IMG/VR virus record: IMGVR_UViG_3300036830_000126
Location: 1 to 40,195 of that record
Strand: one strand, 5' to 3'
Source: a virus
Length of the DNA: 40,195 bases
Shown in pieces: positions 24,667 to 31,323 of this stretch. The number at the start of each line of letters is the position of its first letter. Positions within the stretch are counted from its first letter, which is position 1. The translations under genes and the position numbers were made by a program. The notes below the pieces were generated by a model. That model was not told where the DNA came from, made no database searches, and worked only from the letters and a program-made list of their open reading frames with translations.

Positions 24667-24708
24667 CCACCAAGCGCCGCGCCGCGCAGGGCATACACAC
24701 TTTCATCG
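24652..24708. repeat. Duplicated gene boundary, copy A (other copy 24366-24422)
   Basis: About 57 bases here are repeated with few mismatches at 24366-24422. In each copy the minus strand reads as the end of a zinc-finger-type protein (KVC-x-PCAARR-x-VGDR) followed by GTGATCGTG, the start of the next gene. In copy A the upstream gene is missing and only a stub of its end remains. Confidence 0.8.
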
Positions 24709-24724
24709 TCCAAATCGGTCATCG

Positions 24725-25171
24725 TCACCTCGGAGCGCCGACGCGGGCCAAGACCCGATGCACCCGCCACCGCTCGCCCGGCTCGAGCCGCGCGTACGCC
24801 CCGTACTTGCGCAGCGCCTTTTTCGTGACCCGCGGCGCCGCGCGAAATGCCTCGACCAACCGCAGCGCGATCCCGTGGTTGCGCAGCGCCTCGAGCTTAC
24901 TCGTCGCCCGCGCCTGATAGTCATCGAACGGCCCGCCGAAGACCATCGTTTCCCAGAGCAGCGGCGGCCCGTTTTCGAAGAATCGGTAATCCAATCCAAG
25001 AAAGACCGTCGAGACCCGCTGGCGCGCACCGACCGCGGTCTGGAGCACGATGCGCTCGCGGTCGCGTTCCATCCATGCGGCCCACTCGAGCAGCGACGCG
25101 GCTTCGGGTTCGCCCTCCTCGTTGAGGATCCAGAACTTGCCATGCGCCCACTGATCGGCCTCGAGGTTCAC
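24725..25171 (-). CDS. Conserved phage protein (TVFLGLDYRF type), 148 aa
   Basis: GTG at 25169-25171 overlaps the previous stop (GTGA). Contains RVSTVFLGLDYRF, PPLLWETMVFGGPFDDYQ and a basic C-terminal region (VTKKALRKYGAYARLEPGERWRVHR). The first part matches a family recalled from many phages, function unknown. Confidence 0.75.
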   Translation of the reverse strand: MNLEADQWAHGKFWILNEEGEPEAASLLEWAAWMERDRERIVLQTAVGARQRVSTVFLGLDYRFFENGPPLLWETMVFGGPFDDYQARATSKLEALRNHGIALRLVEAFRAAPRVTKKALRKYGAYARLEPGERWRVHRVLARVGAPR

Positions 25172-25347
25172 GACACCTTCGCCCCGCTCGCCTCGAGCCG
25201 CTCTTTCAGCCGCATGATCTCGGCACTCGCGATCCCCTTCACGTACGCCCACTCGTGCGCCTGTAGCCCCGCCGGCGGGGTGTCGGGCGCATTCGCCAGC
25301 CGATCGATCATCGCCTCGAGCCCCGCCGCGATCTGTGCGCGCGTCAT
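25168..25347 (-). CDS. Hypothetical 59-aa early protein
   Basis: ATG at 25345-25347 overlaps the upstream stop (ATGA). Helix-rich, with a Glu/Lys-charged C-terminus (EIMRLKERLEASGAKVS). The GTGA at its end couples to the next gene. Unrecognised. Confidence 0.65.
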   Translation of the reverse strand: MTRAQIAAGLEAMIDRLANAPDTPPAGLQAHEWAYVKGIASAEIMRLKERLEASGAKVS

Positions 25348-25625
25348 GTCGGCCCTTTCCATCGGTCGACTCGATAGAACGCCTCCGCCGTGCCCTGGCC
25401 GCGTGACCACGCGTACCCGACGTCAGAGGTTTTCACGAGCGGCTCGCCGTCGAGCGCCCGCGGCATCGGGAGCGGCCACTCGAAGCACTCGCCGATCGCG
25501 AGCTCGCCGAACGTCAGCCCCGGCCCATGCGCGAGGATCTGATCGACCGCCCCCTGCGCCCGCCGGCCGCGCGCCACGAACCCCGCGACATCGCCGAGCG
25601 TGACTAGTGCCGCGTTTCTGCCCAC
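25344..25625 (-). CDS. Conserved phage protein (FGELAIGECFEWP type), 93 aa
   Basis: GTG at 25623-25625 with GGAGG upstream; it overlaps the previous gene by 22 bases. Contains LTFGELAIGECFEWPLPMPRALDGEPLVKTSDVGYAWSRGQGTAEAFYRVDRW, resembling small phage proteins that may bind nucleic acid. Family recalled, function unknown. Confidence 0.65.
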   Translation of the reverse strand: MGRNAALVTLGDVAGFVARGRRAQGAVDQILAHGPGLTFGELAIGECFEWPLPMPRALDGEPLVKTSDVGYAWSRGQGTAEAFYRVDRWKGPT

Positions 25626-25894
25626 GGGCCCGCCTCCAGCCGGATACCTTCCTGCAACAACACCTGCGCGAAGCACCGCACGAGTGCCGCCGCGCCTTGC
25701 TGCCGCGTCGGAAACTGCCCCAACGATCGACTCGCCCACCAGGTCGCCACCGCCGCCAATACATGCAACGGCGCATCCTCCGGCGCATCCTCCGGCAGCG
25801 TTGGCGCCTCCGCCACGCCCTCGCGCAGTAGCGCATCGAGCCGCGCAAACGTCGCGAGGCAATGCGGACACGGATCGGCCTCGAGCCGGTTCAT
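25604..25894 (-). CDS. Small CPHC-containing protein, 96 aa
   Basis: ATG at 25892-25894 overlaps the previous stop (ATGA). N-terminal CPHC (residues 9-12) could bind metal, but no second Cys pair is near. The rest is helical, Ala-rich, with an acidic APTLPEDAPEDAPLH stretch. Unrecognised. Confidence 0.68.
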   Translation of the reverse strand: MNRLEADPCPHCLATFARLDALLREGVAEAPTLPEDAPEDAPLHVLAAVATWWASRSLGQFPTRQQGAAALVRCFAQVLLQEGIRLEAGPWAETRH

Positions 25895-26442
25895 AGCGCC
25901 TCCAGATCCGTCCGCCGGATCTTCCAACCGACATGCCACTTGCCATCAGGACCCCGCCACCGATCCCGATCGGCCCGCAACCGCCCATCGGCCCGCGCAC
26001 GGCGCAGAAAGCCGACGGACCACCCCGACACCGCGGCGGCGTCCTCGAGCGTCAACACGAGCGACTTCTCAGCACTCGCCGAAGTACTCGCAGACTTCTG
26101 CGACTGCAGCCACTCGAGCAGCGCCACGAGCTCGCCCGACACCACGGGACGCGGCGCGAGCGCCACCGGGTCGGCGCCCTCCGCGACCACCGGCGCGAGC
26201 CCACCCGAGGCCGGCCCCAGGACCGTCACCGGCCGCACCGGCCGGCGTTCCGCGGCGAGCTGCAGCGCCCGTGCCCGCTCATACACCCGGACCTTGGGCC
26301 CGCCGTCAGGACGCCGATACAGGCGCCCGGGGAGCGTCCCCTCCTTGTCGAGCTGTTCGATCGTTTTCGTGCTCACGTCGAGCAGCCGCGCCGCTTCGCG
26401 TTTCGTGACGATCTCGGCACCGGGCACCCGCTGGAGCGTCAT
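25891..26442 (-). CDS. Two-domain helix-turn-helix DNA-binding protein, 183 aa
   Basis: ATG at 26440-26442 overlaps the upstream stop (ATGA). N-terminal HTH of the excisionase/MerR kind (residues about 11-50: TKREAARLLDVSTKTIEQLDKEGTLPGRLYRRP) and a similar second HTH at the C-terminus (LEDAAAVSGWSVGFLRRARADGRLRADRDR). An Ala/Pro linker between them includes SASTSASAEKS, encoded by nonamer repeats at 26067-26104. Likely a transcription or replication regulator that contacts two DNA sites. Confidence 0.78.
   Translation of the reverse strand: MTLQRVPGAEIVTKREAARLLDVSTKTIEQLDKEGTLPGRLYRRPDGGPKVRVYERARALQLAAERRPVRPVTVLGPASGGLAPVVAEGADPVALAPRPVVSGELVALLEWLQSQKSASTSASAEKSLVLTLEDAAAVSGWSVGFLRRARADGRLRADRDRWRGPDGKWHVGWKIRRTDLEAL
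26067..26104. repeat. Nonamer repeat cluster inside the two-domain HTH gene
   Basis: Units TCTCAGCAC and TCGCCGAAG in tandem, then TCGCAGAC and TTCTGCGAC in opposite orientation. They are related to the clusters at 11013, 13000 and 33162. Confidence 0.6.
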
Positions 26443-26843
26443 GACGGCCACGATGTGCCCCGTGTCCCTTGCCGGATCTCCCGCAGATCCATCAACGCGC
26501 GCCCGCGCGCCTCCGGCCCGAGCCCGAGCCGCGCGAGCAGCGTCGACAAGATTTCGTCCGACGTCGCCGCCTCCGCCGCCTCGAGCAACATCAACCCGAC
26601 CTCGCGCGCTTTTTTGACGTCCATCTGCACCACCTGATCGTTGACGGTCAGTTCCACATTGCCGCGCTGCGAGGTATGGCCGAACCCACTGGCTACCGTG
26701 ATCGCGTCGCCGACATCGACCCGCGGCCGCATGGTCAAGATCCGCTCCGCCGTCAGGCGAAAATCCTCGATCAGTCGTGGCGATGCCTTGAGCGTCTCGA
26801 GGATCGCGAAGACTTCGTCAAGCACCAGGATCGGCCGCGCCAT
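26439..26843 (-). CDS. Conserved phage early protein, 134 aa
   Basis: ATG at 26841-26843. Segments GDAITVASGFGHTSQRGNVELTVNDQVVQMDVKKAREVGLMLLEAAEAATSDEILSTLLARLG resemble a small beta sheet plus helical hairpin seen in other phage genomes. No Cys motif. Function unknown. Confidence 0.72.
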   Translation of the reverse strand: MARPILVLDEVFAILETLKASPRLIEDFRLTAERILTMRPRVDVGDAITVASGFGHTSQRGNVELTVNDQVVQMDVKKAREVGLMLLEAAEAATSDEILSTLLARLGLGPEARGRALMDLREIRQGTRGTSWPS

Positions 26844-26855
26844 CGATCACCCCGT

Positions 26856-27095
26856 TTAATCGAACGGCAACCGCAGCGCCGCGGCCGCCGTCGCCGCGAG
26901 CGCCCGATGCGCCCGGCAAAAATCCTGATCCGGCGGCACGTGGATCCGGCAGCGCGCGCAGATCGGCACGTCACACCCGCGCGCATCACACAGCCAATCC
27001 GCCCACTCTCGGCAATGCGTGCACCGCACGCGGCGCCGCCGCGGCCCGCAGAGGATCGCCACACCGTCGCCGAACGGCACGCGATGACACGCCAC
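26856..27095 (-). CDS. Multi-Cys zinc-ribbon protein, 79 aa
   Basis: GTG at 27093-27095 chosen because GGGGG lies five bases upstream and it follows the previous stop by 2 bases. Contains CHRVPFGDGVAILCG, then CTHC, LCDARGCDVPICARC and DQDFCRAH: four Cys/His clusters in a pattern of small phage zinc proteins (recalled). Probably nucleic-acid binding. Confidence 0.72.
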   Translation of the reverse strand: MACHRVPFGDGVAILCGPRRRRVRCTHCREWADWLCDARGCDVPICARCRIHVPPDQDFCRAHRALAATAAAALRLPFD

Positions 27096-27097
27096 GG

Positions 27098-27220
27098 TTA
27101 CCCCCAAATCGACCAGTACACCCACACCCCGAGGCCGATCAGCGCCGCGAGCCCGCCGAGCACCGCCGCGCCGACCGCCACGCGATCGCGAAAATCCGCC
27201 TGCCAGCCGTCGCCACTCAT
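27098..27220 (-). CDS. Small membrane protein, 40 aa
   Basis: ATG at 27218-27220 overlaps the preceding stop (ATGA). Residues about 15-38 form one membrane helix (AVLGGLAALIGLGVWVYWSIW). Lies among soluble early genes. Function unknown. Confidence 0.6.
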   Translation of the reverse strand: MSGDGWQADFRDRVAVGAAVLGGLAALIGLGVWVYWSIWG

Positions 27221-27423
27221 GTGAGACGACGCGACGGGTGGCGCCACTCGGCCACCAGCGCCGATCTTCCGCGCGCCGTGCGCATCAGGCGATCGACATC
27301 CGCGCACGACGAGCACAGCGTGTGATCCGCATTGACCCACGAACAGCCCTCATCGCAGCCCGCCCGATCCGTACAGCGACACCAGCGACAGACCCCGCGC
27401 CGCTCGCGGATCGTGATCGTCAC
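27217..27423 (-). CDS. Small zinc-finger protein, 68 aa
   Basis: ATG at 27421-27423, ATGA overlaps at both ends. CRWCRC, GCDEGCSW and CSSC form a paired-CxxC zinc site like small Cys-rich phage proteins. A short basic helix follows. Function unknown. Confidence 0.72.
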   Translation of the reverse strand: MTITIRERRGVCRWCRCTDRAGCDEGCSWVNADHTLCSSCADVDRLMRTARGRSALVAEWRHPSRRLT

Positions 27424-27668
27424 GGCTCGTTCTTCGGGCCGGTGCGTCCACCTATAAAGCTGACGCTGAATTCATAGTGCCCGACCGCCAACCGCCGGAC
27501 CGTGACGCCTGGCGCCCGCGCATCCCCGCGAATCTGTGGATTGCCCATCACGATCGGCTGCCACCCGACCGTCCGCAGATACCGGTTGATCTCGAGAAAG
27601 AGGCGCCCGGCGGGATCGCGTCGCATCTTCGCGAGTCGCTGTTTCTCCCGCGCGCTCAGTTTCTTCAC
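27420..27668 (-). CDS. Hypothetical 82-aa early protein
   Basis: GTG at 27666-27668 overlaps the upstream stop (GTGA). Basic helix MKKLSAREKQRLAKMRRDPAG, then FLEINRYLRTVGWQPIVMGNPQIRG and a beta C-terminus VRRLAVGHYEFSVSFIGG. Possibly nucleic-acid binding. Unrecognised. Confidence 0.7.
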   Translation of the reverse strand: MKKLSAREKQRLAKMRRDPAGRLFLEINRYLRTVGWQPIVMGNPQIRGDARAPGVTVRRLAVGHYEFSVSFIGGRTGPKNEP

Positions 27669-28106
27669 TTCACGCCCTCCGACGCCGGCCCGAGCGCCCG
27701 CGGCATCCGCCCGCTTTGGTACGACTCCGCGATCTGCGGCGCGATGATCTGCGCGACCGTTTGATCGTTCGGCATGACGATTTGCGCGAGGAAGGCGTTT
27801 TCAAACGTCTCGATCGCGTTTTCGCACGATTCGAGCTTCGCCTTGATGACCAATAGCAGCGCCCGCCACCGTTGCCGCTCCGCCTTGGCGAGCTTCTCGC
27901 CCGTGCCGAGCTTTTTCGGATCCGGCAGCGCGATCACAAAGCGGACGACGCGATCGTGCAGCCGGAATTGCACGCGCGCTTCGAGCTTCTCGTAAATCGG
28001 TCGCGGTGCCGTACTGCCGCGCCTTGTGCTGCTCGAGCAGCCGCTCGATCTCCGCGCGCGACTGCGCGACCGGCACCCGCGTATCCTCCGCATAGAGCCG
28101 CGCCAT
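27665..28106 (-). pseudogene. Conserved early phage gene split by a frameshift
   Basis: The first 36 codons from ATG 28104-28106 (coupled by TGATG to the upstream gene) encode MARLYAEDTRVPVAQSRAEIERLLEQH. The remainder of the same family (EARVQFRLHDRVVRFVIALPDP, AKAERQRWRALLLVIKAKLESCENAIETFE, FLAQIVMPNDQTVAQIIAPQIAESYQSGRMP) reads in the +1 frame to 27665. The join lies around 27990-28010. Before and after it, the other frame is Arg-rich nonsense. Homologous phage proteins (recalled) are continuous. It could be an assembly error, a mutation, or a programmed shift. Confidence 0.7.
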
Positions 28107-28288
28107 CAGGCGCCCGCCTGGCGCTTCGGCGCCCCGCGACGGTCGCCGCACACGCCGCACGTTTTCTTGCCCGGCCGCGCGTCGCGAATGGTACAGACGC
28201 CACACACGCCCTCGAGCCGCGCCGCCGTGCGCCGCTCGCGCATCGTCGCCCGCCACCGGCGCCGTTGATGGTCGATCGGCGTGCTCAT
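28106..28288 (-). CDS. Small zinc-finger protein, 60 aa
   Basis: ATG at 28286-28288 overlaps the initiator stop (ATGA). Basic helix (RRRWRATMRERRTAARL), then CGVC and CGVC separated by 14 residues, a treble-clef-like zinc pair. Common beside phage replication genes. Probably nucleic-acid binding. Confidence 0.75.
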   Translation of the reverse strand: MSTPIDHQRRRWRATMRERRTAARLEGVCGVCTIRDARPGKKTCGVCGDRRGAPKRQAGA

Positions 28289-29193
28289 GATCCGCTCGAC
28301 CGCTGTGCGAGCCGCCGATCCCACACGGTCATGTAGTCGTGATCGAGCGCGCCCGTGCCCGCGCCATTGATGCGCCGCGGCGCCGCGCCGCCGAACCGCG
28401 CCGCAAATGCCGTCCGCCAAAACTTCAACGGCTCCTCGCCGATCGGCCGCGCCGCCGGCAGCGCCTCGAGCGTCTCCGCGTAAAACGTGCGCAACCGTGC
28501 GGCCCGCCGCGAGACCGGCCCACCGAGCGCCTTTCGAAATTGCTTATGGAGAAACCGCGGCACGCAGATCCGGCCGCAAAAACTGTGTGCCGCATGGTCC
28601 GGATCCCGGACCGGTCCGAGCACCAGCGGCAACCGCGGCGCCGTGTCGACTTTCGCCCCCGCCACGGCCGCGGTTAGGGGTGAAGCCGGCTTCACCTCTG
28701 CGCCGTGTACCGCTCGCGCGCGCGCGTCGTACGTGTGTGTACGTGGAGGATCTAGTGGAGGATCGGGTGAAGCCCACTTCACCCCTGGCGCGCTCCACTT
28801 CACCCCTGGCTGGGGTGAAGCCGGCTTCACCCCTGGCGGTGATCCGCCCACAAAGGCCTCGGGGCTTTCGCCCCCCAACGGGAGTAAGACGGTGTGGGGA
28901 TCCGACGCCCGAAACGGCGGCCGCGCCGGCAGCTGATCGACCAGGAGCCGGTAGTGCGCCGGGAAATGTTGGGTCGCGGGTTTCACGATCGCGAAAATCT
29001 GCATACGTAGCAATTCCTTCACGTGCACTTGCACCTGCCGGCCACTGACCCCGCGCAAATACGCCACTTGGTCGACCGCCGGCCACATCCGGTATCCGGC
29101 CTCATCCGCGAACGACGCAAAGACGACGGCCGTAAATTTCAGATCGGGAGACAACGCCGACTCGAGCACCGCTGACACGAGCTGCCCACTCAT
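28285..29193 (-). CDS. Replication initiator-like protein with in-gene origin, 302 aa
   Basis: The N-terminal winged-helix/HTH domain (residues about 15-85: LKFTAVVFASFADEAGYRMWPAVDQVAYLRGVSGRQVQVHVKELLRMQ) matches phage O-type/initiator HTH domains. The linker (about 105-175) holds four 7-residue repeats, GVKPASP, GVKWSAP, GVKWASP, EVKPASP (121-127, 130-136, 137-143, 166-172), encoded by DNA palindromes. The C-terminal domain (RICVPRFLHKQFRKALGG, FYAETLEALPA) is likely for oligomer or helicase-loader contacts. The layout parallels lambda O. No helicase gene is seen, so a host helicase is probably used. Confidence 0.78.
   Translation of the reverse strand: MSGQLVSAVLESALSPDLKFTAVVFASFADEAGYRMWPAVDQVAYLRGVSGRQVQVHVKELLRMQIFAIVKPATQHFPAHYRLLVDQLPARPPFRASDPHTVLLPLGGESPEAFVGGSPPGVKPASPQPGVKWSAPGVKWASPDPPLDPPRTHTYDARARAVHGAEVKPASPLTAAVAGAKVDTAPRLPLVLGPVRDPDHAAHSFCGRICVPRFLHKQFRKALGGPVSRRAARLRTFYAETLEALPAARPIGEEPLKFWRTAFAARFGGAAPRRINGAGTGALDHDYMTVWDRRLAQRSSGS
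28679..28874. other. Probable replication origin: palindromic iterons within the initiator gene
   Basis: Three inverted repeats GGTGAAG/CTTCACC: 28679-28696 (core CCGG), 28766-28783 (core CCCA) and 28812-28833 (22 bp perfect, core CCGG). An extra half-site lies at 28796-28810. The direct unit CTTCACCCCTGGC occurs at 28778, 28798 and 28825. Two smaller hairpins follow (GGCGG/CCGCC 28835-28848; GGGGC/GCCCC 28861-28874). Origins lie inside the O gene in lambdoid phages. The linker repeats of the protein are the coding cost of these sites. Confidence 0.68.
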
Positions 29194-29408
29194 CGCCCCG
29201 CCCGCGGCCGACGCGTACGGTTGAGGCGGTCGGCGCTGTCAGGCGTTCCTCGATACACTTCCGCATTGGACCTCTGATATAACCGTGAGCGGCTCACACA
29301 CACACTCCGAGCTCGGGACGTTCGCACACGCGAGGCGCTGGCCGCGAAGCGCGGTGTTGAACGTCCTGCTTTTATAGGGTTCGGTTCGTTCGATCGTCGG
29401 CCGTCACG
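29194..29408. promoter_or_regulatory. Gap upstream of the initiator gene with a perfect palindrome
   Basis: 215 bases without a gene. A perfect 13-bp palindrome GTGAGC-G-GCTCAC lies at 29285-29297, and a CCTATAAA element occurs on the minus strand near 29370. This could hold an operator and a leftward promoter for the initiator and downstream early genes, but the -35 is weak. Confidence 0.5.
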
Positions 29409-29555
29409 TTAGCGTCCTTTCCCGTCCCGAAATTCACTCACCCACCGCTGCGACACATGCGAGGCGTCGCGTCGCCGTCGCCAGCCGCGCACGCCGTGCA
29501 CGATAGCCCACTCGACGAGCCCCAAGCCCGCGGCCACGCCGAGCACGATCCACAC
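29409..29555 (-). CDS. Small membrane protein, 48 aa
   Basis: GTG at 29553-29555 preceded by a GGCGGG purine stretch and one base after the previous stop. Residues 2-21 form a membrane helix (WIVLGVAAGLGLVEWAIVHGV) followed by a basic tail (RGWRRRRDASHVSQRW). TAA at 29409-29411. Plausible but short. Confidence 0.5.
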   Translation of the reverse strand: MWIVLGVAAGLGLVEWAIVHGVRGWRRRRDASHVSQRWVSEFRDGKGR

Positions 29556-29556
29556 G

Positions 29557-29928
29557 TCACCCGCCCGCCTTCAGACTGGCCTTTATGCGGTCGGCGATCG
29601 CGAGCATCTCCACCGTGACGCCGCATTTCGCGCACGCGTTCGACCCCAGGAACTTGTGATCGCAGTACAGCATCCGGATCTTGCGTCGATGGTCCGCGAG
29701 CACGTGCCGCTGCTCGAGCGGCAGCTCCGCGTATTCGCCATCACGCAGGATCCGCAACGTGCGATCGGCGGTGAACGTCAACAACCCCCCGCAGCGAATG
29801 CACACCGACAGATCGCCCTCACGCGGCGGATCCCCCGACTCCAGATCGGAGTGCGCATCGATCACATGGCCGCACAGCGGACACGCCTCCGCCGGTCGCC
29901 GCGTGACGAACCGATCGAACTCGTTCAA
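29557..29928 (-). CDS. Double zinc-ribbon protein, 123 aa
   Basis: TTG start at 29926-29928, overlapping the upstream stop (TTGA). Cys pairs CPLCGHVIDAH, CIRCGG, and CDHKF...CAKCG give two zinc sites flanking ILRDGEYAELPLEQRHVLADHRRKIRML. The sequence reads as a nucleic-acid-binding early protein. The ATG version (29964) would add an Arg-rich tail. Confidence 0.7.
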   Translation of the reverse strand: MNEFDRFVTRRPAEACPLCGHVIDAHSDLESGDPPREGDLSVCIRCGGLLTFTADRTLRILRDGEYAELPLEQRHVLADHRRKIRMLYCDHKFLGSNACAKCGVTVEMLAIADRIKASLKAGG

Positions 29929-30170
29929 TCCGGCACCTTGCCGCCGTCGTGCGCGAGGCGCCACGCCCGCATCGCCACCCGCACGCGACGCGCGTCCTCG
30001 AGCTTGTCGGTGTTGACGCCGGCCCGCTCCGCCGCGCGGATCCAGTCGTCGACGGCCGACGTCGCGAACACGTCCCGCGCCACCAGCACAAACACCGGTT
30101 CGTCATCCGCCGACTTACCGAGGCATCCCTCGCCGCGCGCCGTCGCGTCGAGCACGTCCGCCTTCGTCAT
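29925..30170 (-). CDS. Conserved phage protein (CLGKSADDEPVFVLVARD type), 81 aa
   Basis: ATG at 30168-30170, ATGA overlap. Contains CLGKSADDEPVFVLVARDVFATSAVDDWIRAAERAGV and ARRVRVAMRAWRLAHDGGKVPD, a family often recalled from proteobacterial phages, function unknown. Confidence 0.75.
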   Translation of the reverse strand: MTKADVLDATARGEGCLGKSADDEPVFVLVARDVFATSAVDDWIRAAERAGVNTDKLEDARRVRVAMRAWRLAHDGGKVPD

Positions 30171-30385
30171 CGATCGATCACCTCATCGAGCAGCGCGACC
30201 AGGTCCGCGATCAGCGCCGCTTGTTCCTCGCGCAGGACGCGCGCGATCGCGTCGCGGCATCGCTGATCCAACCCCGGCAACGTCAGCAGAAAAAACCCGA
30301 TCTTCGCAAACTTGAGCTCGACCGCGCGCGCGCCTTGGCGCACGCGATCGGCGTGCCGATCGTCGGCCACGACGGACCGGCTCAC
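30167..30385 (-). CDS. Hypothetical 72-aa early protein
   Basis: GTG at 30383-30385, GTGA overlap. Helical (DQRCRDAIARVLREEQAALIADLVALLDEV) after a basic segment. No family recognised. Confidence 0.65.
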   Translation of the reverse strand: MSRSVVADDRHADRVRQGARAVELKFAKIGFFLLTLPGLDQRCRDAIARVLREEQAALIADLVALLDEVIDR

Positions 30386-30603
30386 CCCAGCGCGCCCCGC
30401 TTCCGACCGAAGATTCGGACCGGCTCGTCGCGATCGAGGTACGCCTGAACGGCCTTGCGCGAGTAGCGCCGCGGCCCGATCCGCGGGACGAGTTCCCAGC
30501 GATCAAATTGGCCGCGCGCTTGGTATTTGAAAAAGGTCGACACGCCGAGCTGAAGGGCCGCGCGTAACTCCGCCGGCGTCATCGCCGCATCGGGCGGGCT
30601 CAT
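30382..30603 (-). CDS. Helix-turn-helix DNA-binding protein, 73 aa
   Basis: ATG at 30601-30603 overlaps the upstream stop (ATGA). MTPAELRAALQLGVSTFFKYQARGQFDRWELVPRIGPRRYSRKAVQAYLD is an AlpA/excisionase-like winged HTH. Close to the lysogeny switch. Candidate excisionase or early regulator. Confidence 0.75.
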   Translation of the reverse strand: MSPPDAAMTPAELRAALQLGVSTFFKYQARGQFDRWELVPRIGPRRYSRKAVQAYLDRDEPVRIFGRKRGALG

Positions 30604-30821
30604 GCCGGAACCTCGACGTCGGCAAAGATCTCTTCAATGGAGACGCCGAACTCCGCCGCGATCGCCTGCGCCTTTTCAAGCGACGGTCGGCGGGTGCCCT
30701 TTTCGATGGAGCAGATCGACGCCCGATTGAGACCGACGCGTCGCCCGAGCGCCTCCTGCGTCATTTCGCGGGCGCGGCGGAGCTGGCGAAGCCGAAGGAT
30801 GACCTTGGCCTTTTTACGCAT
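30600..30821 (-). CDS. XRE-family regulator, Cro-like, 73 aa
   Basis: Classic HTH_XRE: residues about 12-66, LRQLRRAREMTQEALGRRVGLNRASICSIEKGTRRPSLEKAQAIAAEFGVSIEEIF. First gene of the leftward early operon, divergent from another HTH gene across a 72-base control region. The Cro-like role (lytic side) is inferred from position. Near-leaderless transcript: predicted -10 ends 10 bases before the ATG. Confidence 0.85.
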   Translation of the reverse strand: MRKKAKVILRLRQLRRAREMTQEALGRRVGLNRASICSIEKGTRRPSLEKAQAIAAEFGVSIEEIFADVEVPA

Positions 30822-30829
30822 AGATGCGT
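30816..30829. promoter_or_regulatory. Operator palindrome at the Cro-like gene start
   Basis: Perfect inverted repeat ACGCAT-AG-ATGCGT overlapping the ATG and the expected transcription start of the leftward gene. A bound regulator would block its own transcription or translation. Confidence 0.55.
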
Positions 30830-30830
30830 C

Positions 30831-30859
30831 ATATTACACGTACCTTTTGTTGTCTACAA
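30831..30859 (-). promoter_or_regulatory. Leftward early promoter
   Basis: TTGTAG (30859-30854, minus strand) and TAATAT (30836-30831) with a 17-base spacer. The ATG of the Cro-like gene begins about 10 bases after the -10. Confidence 0.65.
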
Positions 30860-30880
30860 GCGAATTAATGTGCGTATAAT
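30850..30880 (+). promoter_or_regulatory. Rightward repressor promoter
   Basis: A perfect TATAAT at 30875-30880. The best -35 is TTGTCT (30850-30855) at 19 bases or GTCTAC at 17. It overlaps the leftward promoter, so the two compete. The ATG at 30894 is about 13 bases after the -10, giving a very short leader. Confidence 0.55.
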
Positions 30881-30893
30881 CGTCTCCTGATAG

Positions 30894-31271
30894 ATGCAGC
30901 TCGTTGAAGCGTTTACGTCACCTGATGCTCACGTCACACTTCCGGTGGCTGTGGACATCAATTGGCACATTGGAGACGTGATCCGGCGGCTACGCAAGCG
31001 GCACCGGGGGATGAATCAGACCAAGTTGGCCGCGAAGGTGGGCGTCAATAAAGCCACAATCGTCCGCGCCGAGCAGGGCGACCCAAAGGTCAGTCGCGAT
31101 ACCTACATCAAGATCGCGGCAGTGCTGGGAACAAAGCTCGCCGTGCTCGAAATGGAGGCAGCGCGCCTAGAGCCAGATCCGGAAAAAGAGCCGCGTCAAC
31201 TCGACGCCACGCCGACTGACCAACCCTCGGGGGAAGCCGCGCCGACAAAACGTCGGCACACCGCGGGATGA
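30894..31271 (+). CDS. XRE-family repressor-like protein, 125 aa
   Basis: HTH_XRE at residues about 27-78: IGDVIRRLRKRHRGMNQTKLAAKVGVNKATIVRAEQGDPKVSRDTYIKIAAVLG. The N-terminal 20 residues are atypical; a GTG at codon 20 could be the true start. C-terminal 40 residues are charged and disordered, without a LexA-like cleavage domain. Divergent from the Cro-like gene and upstream of int, so a lysogeny repressor role is likely (inference). Confidence 0.8.
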   Translation: MQLVEAFTSPDAHVTLPVAVDINWHIGDVIRRLRKRHRGMNQTKLAAKVGVNKATIVRAEQGDPKVSRDTYIKIAAVLGTKLAVLEMEAARLEPDPEKEPRQLDATPTDQPSGEAAPTKRRHTAG

Positions 31272-31323
31272 TGCGGCTCGTCGTGGACAACACCGTCGAA
31301 ATTGACTAACGGGCCCCTGACAC

